Shown: in pieces, positions 53,925 to 64,000 of the stretch | Layout of the letters: each line of letters begins with the position of its first letter | Numbering within the stretch: the stretch's first letter is position 1 | Assembly (NCBI GenBank): GCA_001310455.1 | Contig: BAXG01000019.1 | Span: 1 to 64,000, forward strand | Length of the DNA stretch: 64,000 bases | DNA from: Photobacterium sp. JCM 19050 | Lineage (GTDB): Bacteria; Pseudomonadota; Gammaproteobacteria; Enterobacterales; Vibrionaceae | Direction of reading: 5' to 3' | Made by a program: the position numbers and the translations under genes | The notes under the pieces: model-generated | Seen by the model: only the letters and a program-made list of their open reading frames with translations | What the model was told of the DNA's origin: nothing | Databases searched by the model: none

Positions 53925-56555
53925 ATGGACGAAAAGTATTCTGCACTCCGAAGCAACGTAAAACATCTGGGCCGCCTATTGGGTAATACCATCCGCAGTG
54001 CGCACGGTGACGCATTGCTGGATAAAGTGGAAGAGATTCGCCAGCTCTCAAAATCTGCCCGAGGCGGAAATGAAGAAGACCGCGCCAAGCTGGTCGAAGT
54101 ACTGCGCCACCTTCCGGATGATCAATTGCTTCCGGTAGCCCGTGCATTCAGTCAGTTCCTGAACCTGACTAACATTGCCGACCAGTACCACACCATTTCC
54201 CGCCACTGCGAAGAGCTGGTATGCAGCCCGGATGCGATAGACCAGGTTCTGGCACGGCTTAAAGGGGCACAAATCAGCCAGGCTGATATTGAAAAGTCCC
54301 TTAACGACCTCAAGATTGAGCTGGTTCTGACGGCTCACCCAACCGAGATAGCCCGCCGCACCACAATTAACAACCTGGTTCAGATCAACGGATGCCTGTC
54401 CAATCTGGAACTCAACGACCTGTCACACAAAGAGCGCATGCGCACTGAAACCCGCCTGGAGCAACTGATAGCACAGAGCTGGTACTCAGACGATATTCGC
54501 CAAAAACGCCCTACTCCACTGGATGAAGCCAAATGGGGTTATGCTGTTATTGAAAACTCCCTGTGGGAAGCTGTTCCGGCCTTCTTGCGCGAGCTGGACG
54601 AAAAGCTCAATAACCACCTGGGTAAATCCCTGCCGGTAGACGCCGCGCCAATCCAAATCTCTTCCTGGATGGGTGGCGACCGCGACGGCAACCCGTTTGT
54701 GACGTCAGAGATCACCCGTGAAGTCCTGCTGTTGTCTCGCTGGAAAGCTGCAGACCTGTATCTCAATGATGTACAGGCACTGATCAACAACCTGTCGATG
54801 GTGCATGCCAACGACAACGTACGCGACATGGCCGGCGAAGCGCACGAACCGTACCGTGCCATCCTGAAAGTCCTGCGTACCACCTTGCAAAATACCCTGG
54901 CGTATCTGGATGCCAAACTGAAAAACAAGCCTCTGCCATCCGGGGAGATCCTGCGCAGTATCGACCAGCTCTGGGTTCCGCTTCACGCCTGTTATGAGTC
55001 TCTGCACGAATGCGGCATGGGCATCATTGCTGACGGTCACCTGCTGGATGTTCTCCGCCGGGTACAGTGTTTCGGCGTCAACCTTATCCGTCTGGATATC
55101 CGCCAGGAAAGCACCCGCCACTCCGATGTGATTGCCGAAATCACCCGCTGCCTTGGCATGGGTGATTACAGCCAGTGGAGCGAACAGGACAAAGTTGCCT
55201 TCCTGGTACGCGAGCTGAATTCACAGCGCCCGCTTCTGCCACGCAACTGGGAACCAAGCCCGGAAGCCAAGGAAGTCATGGATACCTGTCGGGTGGTTGC
55301 CGCGCAACCTCGCGAAGCCTTTGGTGCCTACGTCATTTCCATGGCCCGCACCGCATCAGACGTACTGGCTGTTCACCTGCTGTTGCAGGAAGCCGGGTGC
55401 AAGTTCCGCATGGATGTGTGCCCGCTGTTCGAAACCCTCGATGACCTGAATAATGCAGAAGCCGTGATTACCCAACTGCTCGGTATCGACTGGTACCGCG
55501 GCTTTATCCAGAACTTCCAGATGGTGATGATCGGCTATTCCGATTCCGCCAAAGATGCCGGTTCAATGTCTGCCGGCTGGGCCCAGTACAAAGCGATGGA
55601 AGCTCTGGTTCGGGTGTGTGAAGACGCCAATGTGGATCTGGTTCTGTTCCACGGCCGCGGCGGAACCATTGGTCGAGGCGGTGCGCCGGCACATGCTGCA
55701 TTGCTGTCCCAGCCACCAAAGAGTCTGAAAGGTGGTCTGCGCGTAACAGAACAAGGCGAGATGATCCGCTTTAAGCTGGGCTTGCCGGAAGTTGCGATTA
55801 ACAGCTTTGCCCTGTACACCAGTGCCATTCTGGAAGCCAACCTGCTGCCGCCTCCTGAGCCGAAGCAGGAATGGCGCGACCTGATGGAAACCCTGAGTGA
55901 AGTATCGTGCGATGCATACCGCAGCGTCGTTCGTGGCCACAAAGACTTTGTCCCTTACTTCCGCTCTGCAACCCCTGAGCTGGAACTGGGTCAGCTCCCT
56001 CTGGGCTCCCGTCCATCCAAACGTAACCCTAATGGCGGCGTTGAAAGCCTGCGCGCAATCCCGTGGATATTCGCATGGAGCCAGAACCGCCTGTTGCTGC
56101 CAGCCTGGCTAGGTGCCGGTGAAGCTATCCGTTTCTCCATTGAGCACGGCCATCTGCCACTCTTGGAAGAGATGTGCCGGGAGTGGCCATTCTTCTCTAC
56201 CCGCCTGGGTATGCTGGAGATGGTTTACACCAAAACCAACGTCGGTATTTCCGGTTACTATGACCAGCGTCTGGTCGACAAGTCGCTCTGGCCGCTGGGT
56301 GAAGAGTTGCGTAAGCGTCTGGCTGAAGACATCAAGGCCGTACTGGCGGTTGAAAACAATGACCACCTGATGCAGCAGAACCCATGGGGTGCAGAGAGTA
56401 TTCGCTTACGTAACATCTACGTAGAGCCACTCAACATGCTCCAGGCCGAGTTGCTATATCGCACCCGGAAACAGCACGAAGACAGTCCGGAGATGAGTGA
56501 AGCACTTATGGTAACAATTGCAGGCATTGCTGCCGGAATGCGTAACACAGGTTAA
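53925..56555 (+). CDS. ppc: Phosphoenolpyruvate carboxylase
   Basis: Anaplerotic enzyme making oxaloacetate from PEP and bicarbonate. Intact, 876 residues (E. coli 883). Catalytic His in [26 protein letters not shown], the mobile loop [16 protein letters not shown] and the end [15 protein letters not shown]. Start chosen at [20 protein letters not shown] by homology; an upstream in-frame ATG at 53859 adds an unlikely 22 residues. Divergent from argC; a strong terminator follows. Confidence 0.97.
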   Translation: MDEKYSALRSNVKHLGRLLGNTIRSAHGDALLDKVEEIRQLSKSARGGNEEDRAKLVEVLRHLPDDQLLPVARAFSQFLNLTNIADQYHTISRHCEELVCSPDAIDQVLARLKGAQISQADIEKSLNDLKIELVLTAHPTEIARRTTINNLVQINGCLSNLELNDLSHKERMRTETRLEQLIAQSWYSDDIRQKRPTPLDEAKWGYAVIENSLWEAVPAFLRELDEKLNNHLGKSLPVDAAPIQISSWMGGDRDGNPFVTSEITREVLLLSRWKAADLYLNDVQALINNLSMVHANDNVRDMAGEAHEPYRAILKVLRTTLQNTLAYLDAKLKNKPLPSGEILRSIDQLWVPLHACYESLHECGMGIIADGHLLDVLRRVQCFGVNLIRLDIRQESTRHSDVIAEITRCLGMGDYSQWSEQDKVAFLVRELNSQRPLLPRNWEPSPEAKEVMDTCRVVAAQPREAFGAYVISMARTASDVLAVHLLLQEAGCKFRMDVCPLFETLDDLNNAEAVITQLLGIDWYRGFIQNFQMVMIGYSDSAKDAGSMSAGWAQYKAMEALVRVCEDANVDLVLFHGRGGTIGRGGAPAHAALLSQPPKSLKGGLRVTEQGEMIRFKLGLPEVAINSFALYTSAILEANLLPPPEPKQEWRDLMETLSEVSCDAYRSVVRGHKDFVPYFRSATPELELGQLPLGSRPSKRNPNGGVESLRAIPWIFAWSQNRLLLPAWLGAGEAIRFSIEHGHLPLLEEMCREWPFFSTRLGMLEMVYTKTNVGISGYYDQRLVDKSLWPLGEELRKRLAEDIKAVLAVENNDHLMQQNPWGAESIRLRNIYVEPLNMLQAELLYRTRKQHEDSPEMSEALMVTIAGIAAGMRNTG

Positions 56556-56575
56556 AAATCTGTCTCAATTGTAAG

Positions 56576-56615
56576 AAACCAGAGGTCGATGTTGATTGAC
56601 CTCTGGTTTTTTTTG
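56576..56615 (+). terminator. Terminator of ppc
   Basis: Twelve-base stem AAACCAGAGGTC/GACCTCTGGTTT with a ten-base loop and a run of eight T residues. Confidence 0.95.
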
Positions 56616-56631
56616 CCCAGTTATTGTCTAG

Positions 56632-56653
56632 GTATTGATAAATTCATTAGTAT
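56632..56653. promoter_or_regulatory. LuxR/HapR-type quorum-sensing operator upstream of aphA
   Basis: The left half TATTGATAAAT equals the LuxR/HapR consensus; over the full 22-base palindrome 17 positions match. It lies about 210 bases before the aphA start. HapR and LuxR repress aphA in known vibrios, so site and gene agree. A second half-site-like ATTGATAATAG follows at about 56678. Confidence 0.65.
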
Positions 56654-56712
56654 GAGAGTGGTATAACACAATAAAGATTGATAATAGGAATGACTGTTTA
56701 GAATTTCTATCA

Positions 56713-56725
56713 GTCAGTGACTAGG
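56713..56725 (+). promoter_or_regulatory. Candidate Qrr small RNA pairing site in the aphA leader
   Basis: GTCAGT-GA-CTAGG can pair with the conserved Qrr sequence CCTAG-CC-AACTGAC over eleven positions with a small internal loop. Qrr RNAs activate aphA in vibrios by base-pairing with its leader. Whether the transcript starts upstream of this point is not known. Confidence 0.35.
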
Positions 56726-56860
56726 GAAGGTTATACGCCATAAGAAGCGACGAAAGTCGACGCAGTAGTAACTTGGCGTCAGGAACAAAATCAGGCCAGA
56801 GAGCCACTTCATCCTGCCGGGTTGCTTGTTTTTTTAATATAAGTAAAGCGGATAGAAGAG

Positions 56861-57427
56861 ATGTCACTACCACATATCATACTCACTGTGCTGAGTACGC
56901 GCGATGTTACCGGCTATGATATTACCAAGGAGTTTTCGAACAGCATTGGTTACTTCTGGAAGGCCAGCCACCAGCAGGTCTACCGGGAGCTGAACAAGCT
57001 GCTTGAACAAGGTGCTGTTGAATGCCACATCGTACCCCAACAAGGTAAACCGGACCGTAAGGTCTACAGTATCACCGACCGCGGACATGAATTGCTGAAC
57101 GATTGGTTTAAACAGTCGCTGTCTCAACCGGTATTCCGGGATGAGTTCTCAGCCAAACTGGTTGCATGCAGTGTTTGTAAGTCAGATGCTATGGTCTCCC
57201 ACCTCGAAAGCCTTATTGCAGAAAGCCGTAACGCGCTCTCGCAATATGAAGAAATTGAGCTTCGCCTCTATGCGAACCCCTCTCAGCTCGATACCCGTTC
57301 CCGTCTTGAAAGACTCACCCTCCGTCGTGGTATCTACCAGCAACAAGCCTGGTTGAACTGGGCAGAAGAAGCGCTGGGAGAGCTCAACAACATCAATGCT
57401 GAGCGCTTTCTGAGCGAAGCAGTTTAA
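56861..57427 (+). CDS. aphA: Low-cell-density master regulator AphA (PadR family)
   Basis: PadR-type winged-helix regulator that activates virulence and early-growth genes at low cell density and is opposed by HapR/LuxR. 188 residues (V. cholerae 179), intact. It begins MSLPHIILTVLSTRDVTGYD; winged-helix with GYFWKASHQQVYRELNKL and KPDRKVYSITDRGHELL, then the C-terminal dimerisation coiled coil ending ERLTLRRGIYQQQAWLNWAE. Located next to ppc as in V. cholerae. Upstream are a LuxR/HapR-like site and a candidate Qrr site. Confidence 0.93.
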   Translation: MSLPHIILTVLSTRDVTGYDITKEFSNSIGYFWKASHQQVYRELNKLLEQGAVECHIVPQQGKPDRKVYSITDRGHELLNDWFKQSLSQPVFRDEFSAKLVACSVCKSDAMVSHLESLIAESRNALSQYEEIELRLYANPSQLDTRSRLERLTLRRGIYQQQAWLNWAEEALGELNNINAERFLSEAV

Positions 57428-57450
57428 CAAGGACGGTTAAACGCTAACGA

Positions 57451-57482
57451 AAAAGGCCGCTTTTTGCGGCCTTTGGTCGTTT
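57451..57482. terminator. Terminator between aphA and metF
   Basis: GGCCGC-TTTTT-GCGGCC with an A-run before and TTTGGTCGTTTT after, between two convergent genes. Confidence 0.85.
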
Positions 57483-57504
57483 TGGCAGGAAGGAAACCGA
57501 CGCG

Positions 57505-58403
<899 letters not shown>

Positions 58404-58479
58404 TCACATCCTTTTGCGGTAAAAGCCGCTGTCATCAAAGAAAGGCTCTCAGGCCTAAATATCAGTGTTCGTCTGTTTT

Positions 58480-58503
58480 GTACGTTTAGACGTCCATATG
58501 TCT
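58480..58503. promoter_or_regulatory. MetJ operator upstream of metF
   Basis: Tandem eight-base met boxes in register: AGACGTCC (58488-58495, seven of eight to AGACGTCT) and ATATGTCT (58496-58503), with a weaker TACGTTT unit before. MetJ dimers bind such arrays with S-adenosylmethionine. Confidence 0.8.
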
Positions 58504-58608
58504 AAAGGATGAATTGTATCCAATTTAATGTCAACAGAGTGTTTATGAATTTTATTCAAGTTGATGTTGAGATGGCCTCATGATGCTGCCCGATCGGCTG
58601 CAAAGATA

Positions 58609-58634
58609 TAAAAAGCGGTGTCTGAGCACCGCTT
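58609..58634 (-). terminator. Terminator of metB-metL
   Basis: AAGCGGTG/CACCGCTT stem with a six-base loop followed by TTTTTATA on the minus strand, 35 bases after the metL stop. Confidence 0.9.
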
Positions 58635-58668
58635 GATTCTATAAGGGATTTTTACTGGACACCCCGGT

Positions 58669-61107
58669 TTAAAGAAGGGTTGCGATACGGTTCAAATCGG
58701 AAAGCAGCGCGCCAGCGGTCACATCACGGCCGGCCCCCGGCCCCTGGATCACCAGCGGGTTATCCCGGTACCAGCGGCTTTCAACGGCGAACACGGTGTC
58801 ACATGGCAACAGGTTGGCGAACGGATGGCTGTCTGGCAGCGCTCCATACCTACCCGGGCCACGCCTTCTTTGGTCAGGCGCGCTACATAACGAAGCACTT
58901 TCTGTTCACTGTGGGCGTCTTCCACCCTTTCGCGCAGTACATCATCAAGCTGATGGCACTGGTCAAAGAACTGCTCGACAGAAAGTCCGGCCAAATCCTC
59001 TGGCACCAGGGATTCCACTTTCACTTTATCAGGGTTGATCTCAAGGCCGGACTCGCGTGCCAGAATAACCAGCTTCCTCGCCACATCACGCCCATTGAGA
59101 TCCTCGCGCGGATCCGGTTCAGTCAGCCCCTGCTGCCAGGCTTGCTCTACTAGCTGGCTGAAAGGAAAGTTGCCGTCATACTGCTGGAAAAGCCAGGACA
59201 GCGTGCCGGAGAAAATACCGGAGATTGCAAGAATCTGGTCTCCGCTTTCCCGCAGGTCTCGCACCGTATGGTTGATGGGCAGCCCTGCCCCCACTGTGGC
59301 GTTGTAAAGCCAGTGGCGTCCGGTTTTAGCAAAGGCATCCTTTACCATGTTGTAGTCTTTCTCAGGCGCAGAGCCTGCGACTTTGTTGGCAGAGATCAGG
59401 TGGAAACCCATTTCTGCCAGGTCCGGATACATGGCCGCCAGTTCGCCGCTGGCAGTGACATCGAGCACCACCAGATCATCGTAGTCATGGTCGCTGAGCG
59501 CACGGAACAGTTCAATGCCGGACAGCACTGTCGCGGTATCATCAAACGCAGACTCCACTGAATCCGGCTCTACCCCCTTGAGGTCAAGCCACGCACGCTG
59601 GCTGTCCGCCACACAAACCAGGGAGAAACTCATTCCGTGGCGTTTTTCGAGGGCATCTTTTTGTTCAGCAAACAGAGACAGCCACCGGCTGCCGATGCTT
59701 CCCTTCCCCATCAGAGCCACTCCAATCCGGCGCTGGGCCTGGAAAAGGGCGCAATGGATAGCGGCTACCAACGGGCCGGTTTCAATGCGTCGCACCACTG
59801 CAACCAGGCTGAGGCCATTGGCAGATTCAGCGATAAATTCCACCGGCTGGCCACGCAACTGTTGGTGGAAGCCGTGGCTGTGTACCGGGTTGTTACTGAC
59901 CCCGGCCCCGACCACGGCAATCATCACGAAATCTTCACGAAGGCGGATTTCCGCCGCTACACCGGCATCCTGAAGGCGCTCAAGCACGCTGTTGACCACT
60001 TCGGCGGTGTAAGCCAGTTGTACGCAATTCGGATCTTTTTGTGCCGTCATCGCCAGCGGTTGCAGTTGAAGGCGCGTCAGCAGGCGTTCAATGTCCGTAC
60101 GGGCAGTATCAAAGTCGTGCCCGCGTGGCAGCTCAAGCTCAATCAGGCAGATTTCTTCATGGGAGGTAACAATCTTGGCGCCGCGCCCTGAAGCCAACAC
60201 TCGCTCAATCCGGGTTGAACCGGAATCCGGTTGGTAGCTGCTGCGAAGGGCCAAATCGATAACACTGTGCGCCACCGGCTGGAGGGTACGGCTGTGCAAA
60301 ACCGGGGCAGCCAGGCGTGCAAGTTCTGCCGCCTCATCCAGTCGAAGCAGTGGCAAGAGGCAGGCATCTTCTACTTTACGCGGGTCTGCACTGTACACAC
60401 CGGCCACATCACTCCAAATGGTAACCCGGGCAACATCCGCCAGCGCGCCTATCACGGTGGCGGAATAGTCAGAGCCGTTGCGACCGAGCAGCACGGTTTC
60501 ACCATCCTGGTTCTGGGCCATAAAGCCGGTAATCACCACCCGGTTTTTGCCATGCTGGGCAAGCTGGGTTTGCAAAAGCGGCCATGAGCGTGAACGGTCA
60601 ACTTCCGGCTGGGCGGCGCGCTCTGCCTCAGGAAGGAGCGGGAATCGAGCTGCTCGCCGGCATAGCCAGCTCTGTCAGCAAGGCTGCCAGCAAGCGGGCT
60701 GACCACAGCTCACCGTGGCCGAGAATATAAGCGCGGGTCGCTTCATCTATTGGTTTTTCGCCCAGCTCTGCCAACCCGGCAAACTCGGAAAACAGGGTGT
60801 CCACCAGCTGCCTGCGGGAATCGTCACCAAGCAGGCTTTCTATCAGTTCTTGCTGGTACTGGCGCAACGACATCAGTGCGTCGTGGGCCAGGCGTCCGTC
60901 CCGGTCCAGCAGTTCAATCCATTCGATAAGGCGGTTGGTGGTCTTGCCGGCGGCTGAAACCACAATGAGATCCTGCGCTCCCGAATATTCCCGGAGGATC
61001 TCAGTAACACGGCGGTAGCAATCCGGGTCGGCCAGACTGCTTCCGCCAAATTTGTGTAGCTGGCGGCGCTCTGCCGGCTCAGGAGACACAAGCTGGACGG
61101 TGGACAT
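58669..61107 (-). CDS. metL: Bifunctional aspartokinase II/homoserine dehydrogenase II (three missing bases)
   Basis: Catalyses the first and third steps from aspartate to homoserine, for methionine. Restored length 813 residues (E. coli 810). N-terminal kinase: LHKFGGSSLADPDCYRRV, VVSAAGKTTNRL and LLGRNGSDYSATVIGAL. A middle interface domain follows. C-terminal dehydrogenase: VALMGKGSIGSRWLSLF and NATVGAGLPINHTVRDL. Bases are missing near 60665, 60631 and 58843, the last restoring the end VIQGPGAGRDVTAGALLSDL. It starts immediately after the metB stop (TAA-ATG). Confidence 0.95.
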
Positions 61108-62271
61108 TTACTTCGTCTCTCTTACTTTATCAAAGGCTTGTTTCAAGTCGGCCACCAGGTCGGCCGCATCTTCCAACCCTACGGACAACCGCAGGAGTGT
61201 CGGTGCCAGGCCCGCTTCTGCCTGCGCTTCATCCGACATCGCCCTGTGGGTCATGGAGCCGGGATGGGCTACCAGGCTTTCCACGCCGCCGAGTGATTCG
61301 GCAAGGGCAAACAGCTCCAGAGACTGGAGGAAGCATTTCAGTTCAGCTTCATCACCGTTTAGCTCAAAGCTGACCATTCCGCCAAATCCGGCCTGCTGAC
61401 GCTTGGCAATCTCATGACCGGGGTGACTTGGCAGACTTGGGTGGTAAATAGTACCAACAAGTTCTTCATCTTGCAGGTAAGCAAGTACCGCTGCAGCATT
61501 TTCTTCATGCTGGCGCATGCGCACGCCAAGGGTCCGGATACCGCGAAGCACCATATAGCTGTCGAATGCACCGCCGGTTGCGCCGATACAGTTCCCCCAC
61601 CATGCCAGTTCTTCCGCTTTTTCAGCATCCGCCGCCACAATAACACCGCCGACCACATCCGAGTGCCCGTTGATGAATTTGGTGGTGGAGTGAACAACGA
61701 AGTCTGCGCCCAGAGAGATGGGCTGCTGCAATACCGGGGAGAGGAAGGTGTTGTCGACCGCCACCAGCGCACCGGCGGCATGCGCCTTGCTGCTGAGCTC
61801 AACAACATCAACGACACGCAGAAGTGGGTTGGACGGGGTTTCAATCAAAAGCAGTTTTGGCTTTTTCGCCAGCGCTTCTTCTACCGCCTGGGGGTTGGTC
61901 TGGTCAATAAAGCTGACCTTGAACGCCCCTTTCTTAGCCCGAGAGTCCAGGAGTCGGTAAGTCCCGCCGTAGCAGTCATGGGGAGCGACAATCAAATCGT
62001 CAGAAGAAAAGAGCGAACACAGCAGGTTGATGGCTGACATGCCACAACTGGTAACCACTGCACCAGCCCCGCCCTCAAGATCCGCCAGCGCCTTTTCCAG
62101 ATGGCTGCGGGTCGGGTTGCCACCGCGGGCGTAATCATACTGAGGAACTTCGCCAAACTCCGGGAAACGGTAGTTGGTCGACAGATAAAGAGGAGGAACC
62201 ACAGCATGATACTGGGAGTCCGAGGAGATACCCTGGCGGACAGCGATGGTCGCGGGCTTTTTGTCACTCAT
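61108..62271 (-). CDS. metB: Cystathionine gamma-synthase
   Basis: PLP enzyme joining O-succinylhomoserine and cysteine. Intact, 387 residues. PLP lysine in HSTTKFINGHSDVVGG, SCGMSAINLLCSLF, and APHDCYGGTYRLL. Start set at MSDKKPATIAVRQG (62271); 14 extra residues upstream are in frame but not conserved. First gene of metB-metL, divergent from metJ with four met boxes between. Confidence 0.95.
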   Translation of the reverse strand: MSDKKPATIAVRQGISSDSQYHAVVPPLYLSTNYRFPEFGEVPQYDYARGGNPTRSHLEKALADLEGGAGAVVTSCGMSAINLLCSLFSSDDLIVAPHDCYGGTYRLLDSRAKKGAFKVSFIDQTNPQAVEEALAKKPKLLLIETPSNPLLRVVDVVELSSKAHAAGALVAVDNTFLSPVLQQPISLGADFVVHSTTKFINGHSDVVGGVIVAADAEKAEELAWWGNCIGATGGAFDSYMVLRGIRTLGVRMRQHEENAAAVLAYLQDEELVGTIYHPSLPSHPGHEIAKRQQAGFGGMVSFELNGDEAELKCFLQSLELFALAESLGGVESLVAHPGSMTHRAMSDEAQAEAGLAPTLLRLSVGLEDAADLVADLKQAFDKVRETK

Positions 62272-62332
62272 ATTTATTCCTTCCTTGATTGGGTGACAGG
62301 GTGCGAGATCCAACCTTACCCGCTCAACACAA

Positions 62333-62364
62333 AGACGTCAACACATCCAGACGTCTATATGTCT
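62333..62364. promoter_or_regulatory. Four-box MetJ operator between metB and metJ
   Basis: Four consecutive eight-base units without gaps: AGACGTCA, ACACATCC, AGACGTCT (perfect) and ATATGTCT. It sits in the 166-base gap shared by metB and metJ, so both are expected to be repressed by MetJ. Confidence 0.92.
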
Positions 62365-62437
62365 TTGCATGTGGCAGTCGATAACGCTAGAATGCTGTTT
62401 TTGGTTTCCAATTCCCCCACACTGCAGAAGGTGAATC

Positions 62438-62754
62438 ATGGCAGAATGGAATGGCGAATATATTAGCCGTATGCCGAGCACGGTAAAAAGAAAGAGCAGG
62501 TCAAGAAAATTACCGTCTCCATTCCACTTAAAGTGCTGAAGATTTTGACCGACGAACGCACTCGCCGTCAGGTAAACAATCTCCGTCACGCAACCAACAG
62601 CGAACTGCTGTGCGAAGCCTTCCTGCATGCGTATACCGGCCAACCGCTGCCAACGGATGAGGACATCCGCAAGGACCATCCGGACGATATCCCGGATGAG
62701 GCCAAGCGCATCATGGAGTCATTGGGCATCGAATACGAAGATTTCGACAGCTGA
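62438..62754 (+). CDS. metJ: Methionine repressor MetJ (frameshifted)
   Basis: Ribbon-helix-helix repressor using S-adenosylmethionine as corepressor. The restored protein is 105 residues, the E. coli length: [23 protein letters not shown]-contacting strand [20 protein letters not shown], and the conserved [20 protein letters not shown]. One C is missing near 62468 (ISPYAEHG). Divergent from metB, whose operator it binds; strong terminator follows. Confidence 0.95.
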
Positions 62755-62810
62755 TTCCGGCTTCAGGGTCATTATCCCTTGAGCTGACAACGTTTTTGTC
62801 AGCACACAGA

Positions 62811-62843
62811 AAAAATGCCAGTTTGATAACTGGCATTTTTTAT
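62811..62843. terminator. Bidirectional terminator between metJ and maeB
   Basis: AAAAAATGCCAG stem with CTGGCATTTTTT, eight-base loop. A second perfect hairpin GCTGACAA/TTGTCAGC lies just upstream at about 62783-62802. Confidence 0.95.
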
Positions 62844-62862
62844 TTCCGCAGTACAGAAGCTT

Positions 62863-64000
62863 TTACGCTTCAAGCGCCGCTTCTTTATCTGCCATGTAGT
62901 TTTCCGGCATCTCGATGCGTGCAACACCTGAATCAATCGCCGCCTGGGCGACTGCCTTGGCTACGCGTGGCAGCAGGCGTGGATCGAGCGGCTTGGGAAT
63001 AATGTACTCACGGCTGAATTCCAGCTTCTCTACACCGGCAGCTTTCAGTACACCGGCTGGCACGGGCTCTTTCGCCAGTGAGCGGATAGCTTCAACAGCT
63101 GCAAGCTTCATTTCATCGTTGATAGCACTGGCGCGCACGTCCAGGGCACCGCGGAAGATAAACGGGAAGCACAGTACGTTGTTCACCTGGTTCGGGTAGT
63201 CTGAACGGCCGGTACCCATGATCAGATCGTCACGAACGGCATGAGCCAGCTCCGGCTTGATTTCAGGGTCCGGGTTGGAGCAGGCAAACACAATCGGGTT
63301 GTCAGCCATCAGCTTCAGCGCTTCCGGTGGCAGCAGATCCGGGCCGGATACACCCACAAAGATGTCCGCACCTTCAATCACATCTTCCAGGGTGCGCTTG
63401 TCGGTATTGTTGGCAAACAATTGCTTGTATTCGTTGATGTCATCGCGGCGGGTATGAATCACACCCTTACGGTCCAGCATGTAGATTTTCTCACGCTGCG
63501 CACCACACTTGATGAGCATTTCCATACAGGCAACGGCTGCCGCACCTGCACCCAGGCAGACAATAACGGCCTCGCGGATATCTTTACCCTGCAGTTCAAC
63601 CGCATTCAGGATACCGGCCGCAGTCACAATCGCTGTACCGTGCTGGTCATCGTGGAATACCGGCACCTGGCAGCGTTCAATCAGCTGCTTTTCAATCTCA
63701 AAACAATCCGGCGCTTGATATCTTCCAGGTTGATACCACCAAAGGTGTCAGAGATGTTGGCAACGGTGTCGACAAACTCTTCGATGGTACGGTGCTTGAC
63801 TTCGATGTCGATAGAATCCAGTCCGGCGAAACGCTTGAACAGGAGCGCCTTGCCTTCCATCACTGGTTTGGAGGCCATTGGCCCCAGGTTGCCCAGACCC
63901 AGGATTGCAGTACCGTTAGAGATAACTGCAACCATGTTGCCTTTGCCGGTGTACTTGTACACGTTGTCAGCATCCTGCGCGATCTCACGGACCGGCTCAG
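62863..64000 (-). CDS. maeB: NADP-type malic enzyme, short form (partial, frameshifted)
   Basis: Oxidative decarboxylation of malate to pyruvate. The gene runs off the window end, so its start is not seen. Visible motifs: [54 protein letters not shown], cofactor loop [14 protein letters not shown], and [20 protein letters not shown]. It ends after about the malic domain, without the phosphotransacetylase-like domain of E. coli MaeB. One G is missing near 63712. Convergent with metJ. Confidence 0.9.

Overview
The window is a stretch of a Vibrionaceae-type gammaproteobacterial chromosome (close to Vibrio, Photobacterium, Enterovibrio or Grimontia; genus not resolvable by eye). The evidence is gene order (tusDCB-rpsL-rpsG-fusA; pilMNOPQ-aroKB-damX-dam-rpe-gph-trpS; oxyR beside a peroxiredoxin-glutaredoxin hybrid; argCBG plus an argH fused to an acetyltransferase; ppc followed by aphA; metF-metL-metB against metJ) and family-specific proteins such as AphA, DUF2970 and DUF3624. 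No rRNA, tRNA, CRISPR array, prophage or IS transposase was seen. The DNA is almost entirely housekeeping core.

Layout. 1-5.3 kb: str operon, tusBCD and a YheO-type regulator, minus strand. 5.3-11 kb: FkpA, a WD40 lipoprotein, SlyX, SlyD, YheV and the KefG/KefB potassium efflux system. 11.06-11.33 kb: a nested palindromic repeat. 11.4-18.1 kb: ABC-F protein YheS, a TIGR02444 protein, a divergent LysE exporter/MocR regulator pair around a perfect palindrome, YheT, YheU and PrkB. 18.2-20.7 kb: rubrerythrin, a CCG-type Fe-S protein and DUF3501. 20.7-22.5 kb: yhfA, crp and a small unknown gene. 22.5-27.1 kb: arginine succinyltransferase genes astC, astA, astD and a DUF1338 gene. 27.5-39.8 kb: pabA and the long pil-aro-dam-trpS cluster. 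39.9-46.5 kb: mrcA, oxyR, prx-grx, a flavin disulfide reductase and DUF3624. 46.5-53.4 kb: alkaline phosphatase and the arginine genes. 53.9-57.4 kb: ppc and the quorum-sensing regulator aphA. 57.5-64 kb: methionine genes and a malic enzyme cut by the window end.

Regulation can be read directly in places: MetJ box arrays before metF and between metB and metJ, a double ARG box before argC, a LuxR/HapR-like operator before aphA, a candidate Pho box before the phosphatase, a consensus promoter before rpsL, and many intrinsic terminators.

The dominant oddity is technical. About 54 single bases appear to be missing, mostly from runs of two to four identical bases, breaking about 31 genes including essential ones. 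No extra base was needed anywhere. I treat these as sequencing or assembly errors and give the reconstructed gene span. Two apparent fusions (WD40-SlyX and KefG-KefB) are explained the same way.
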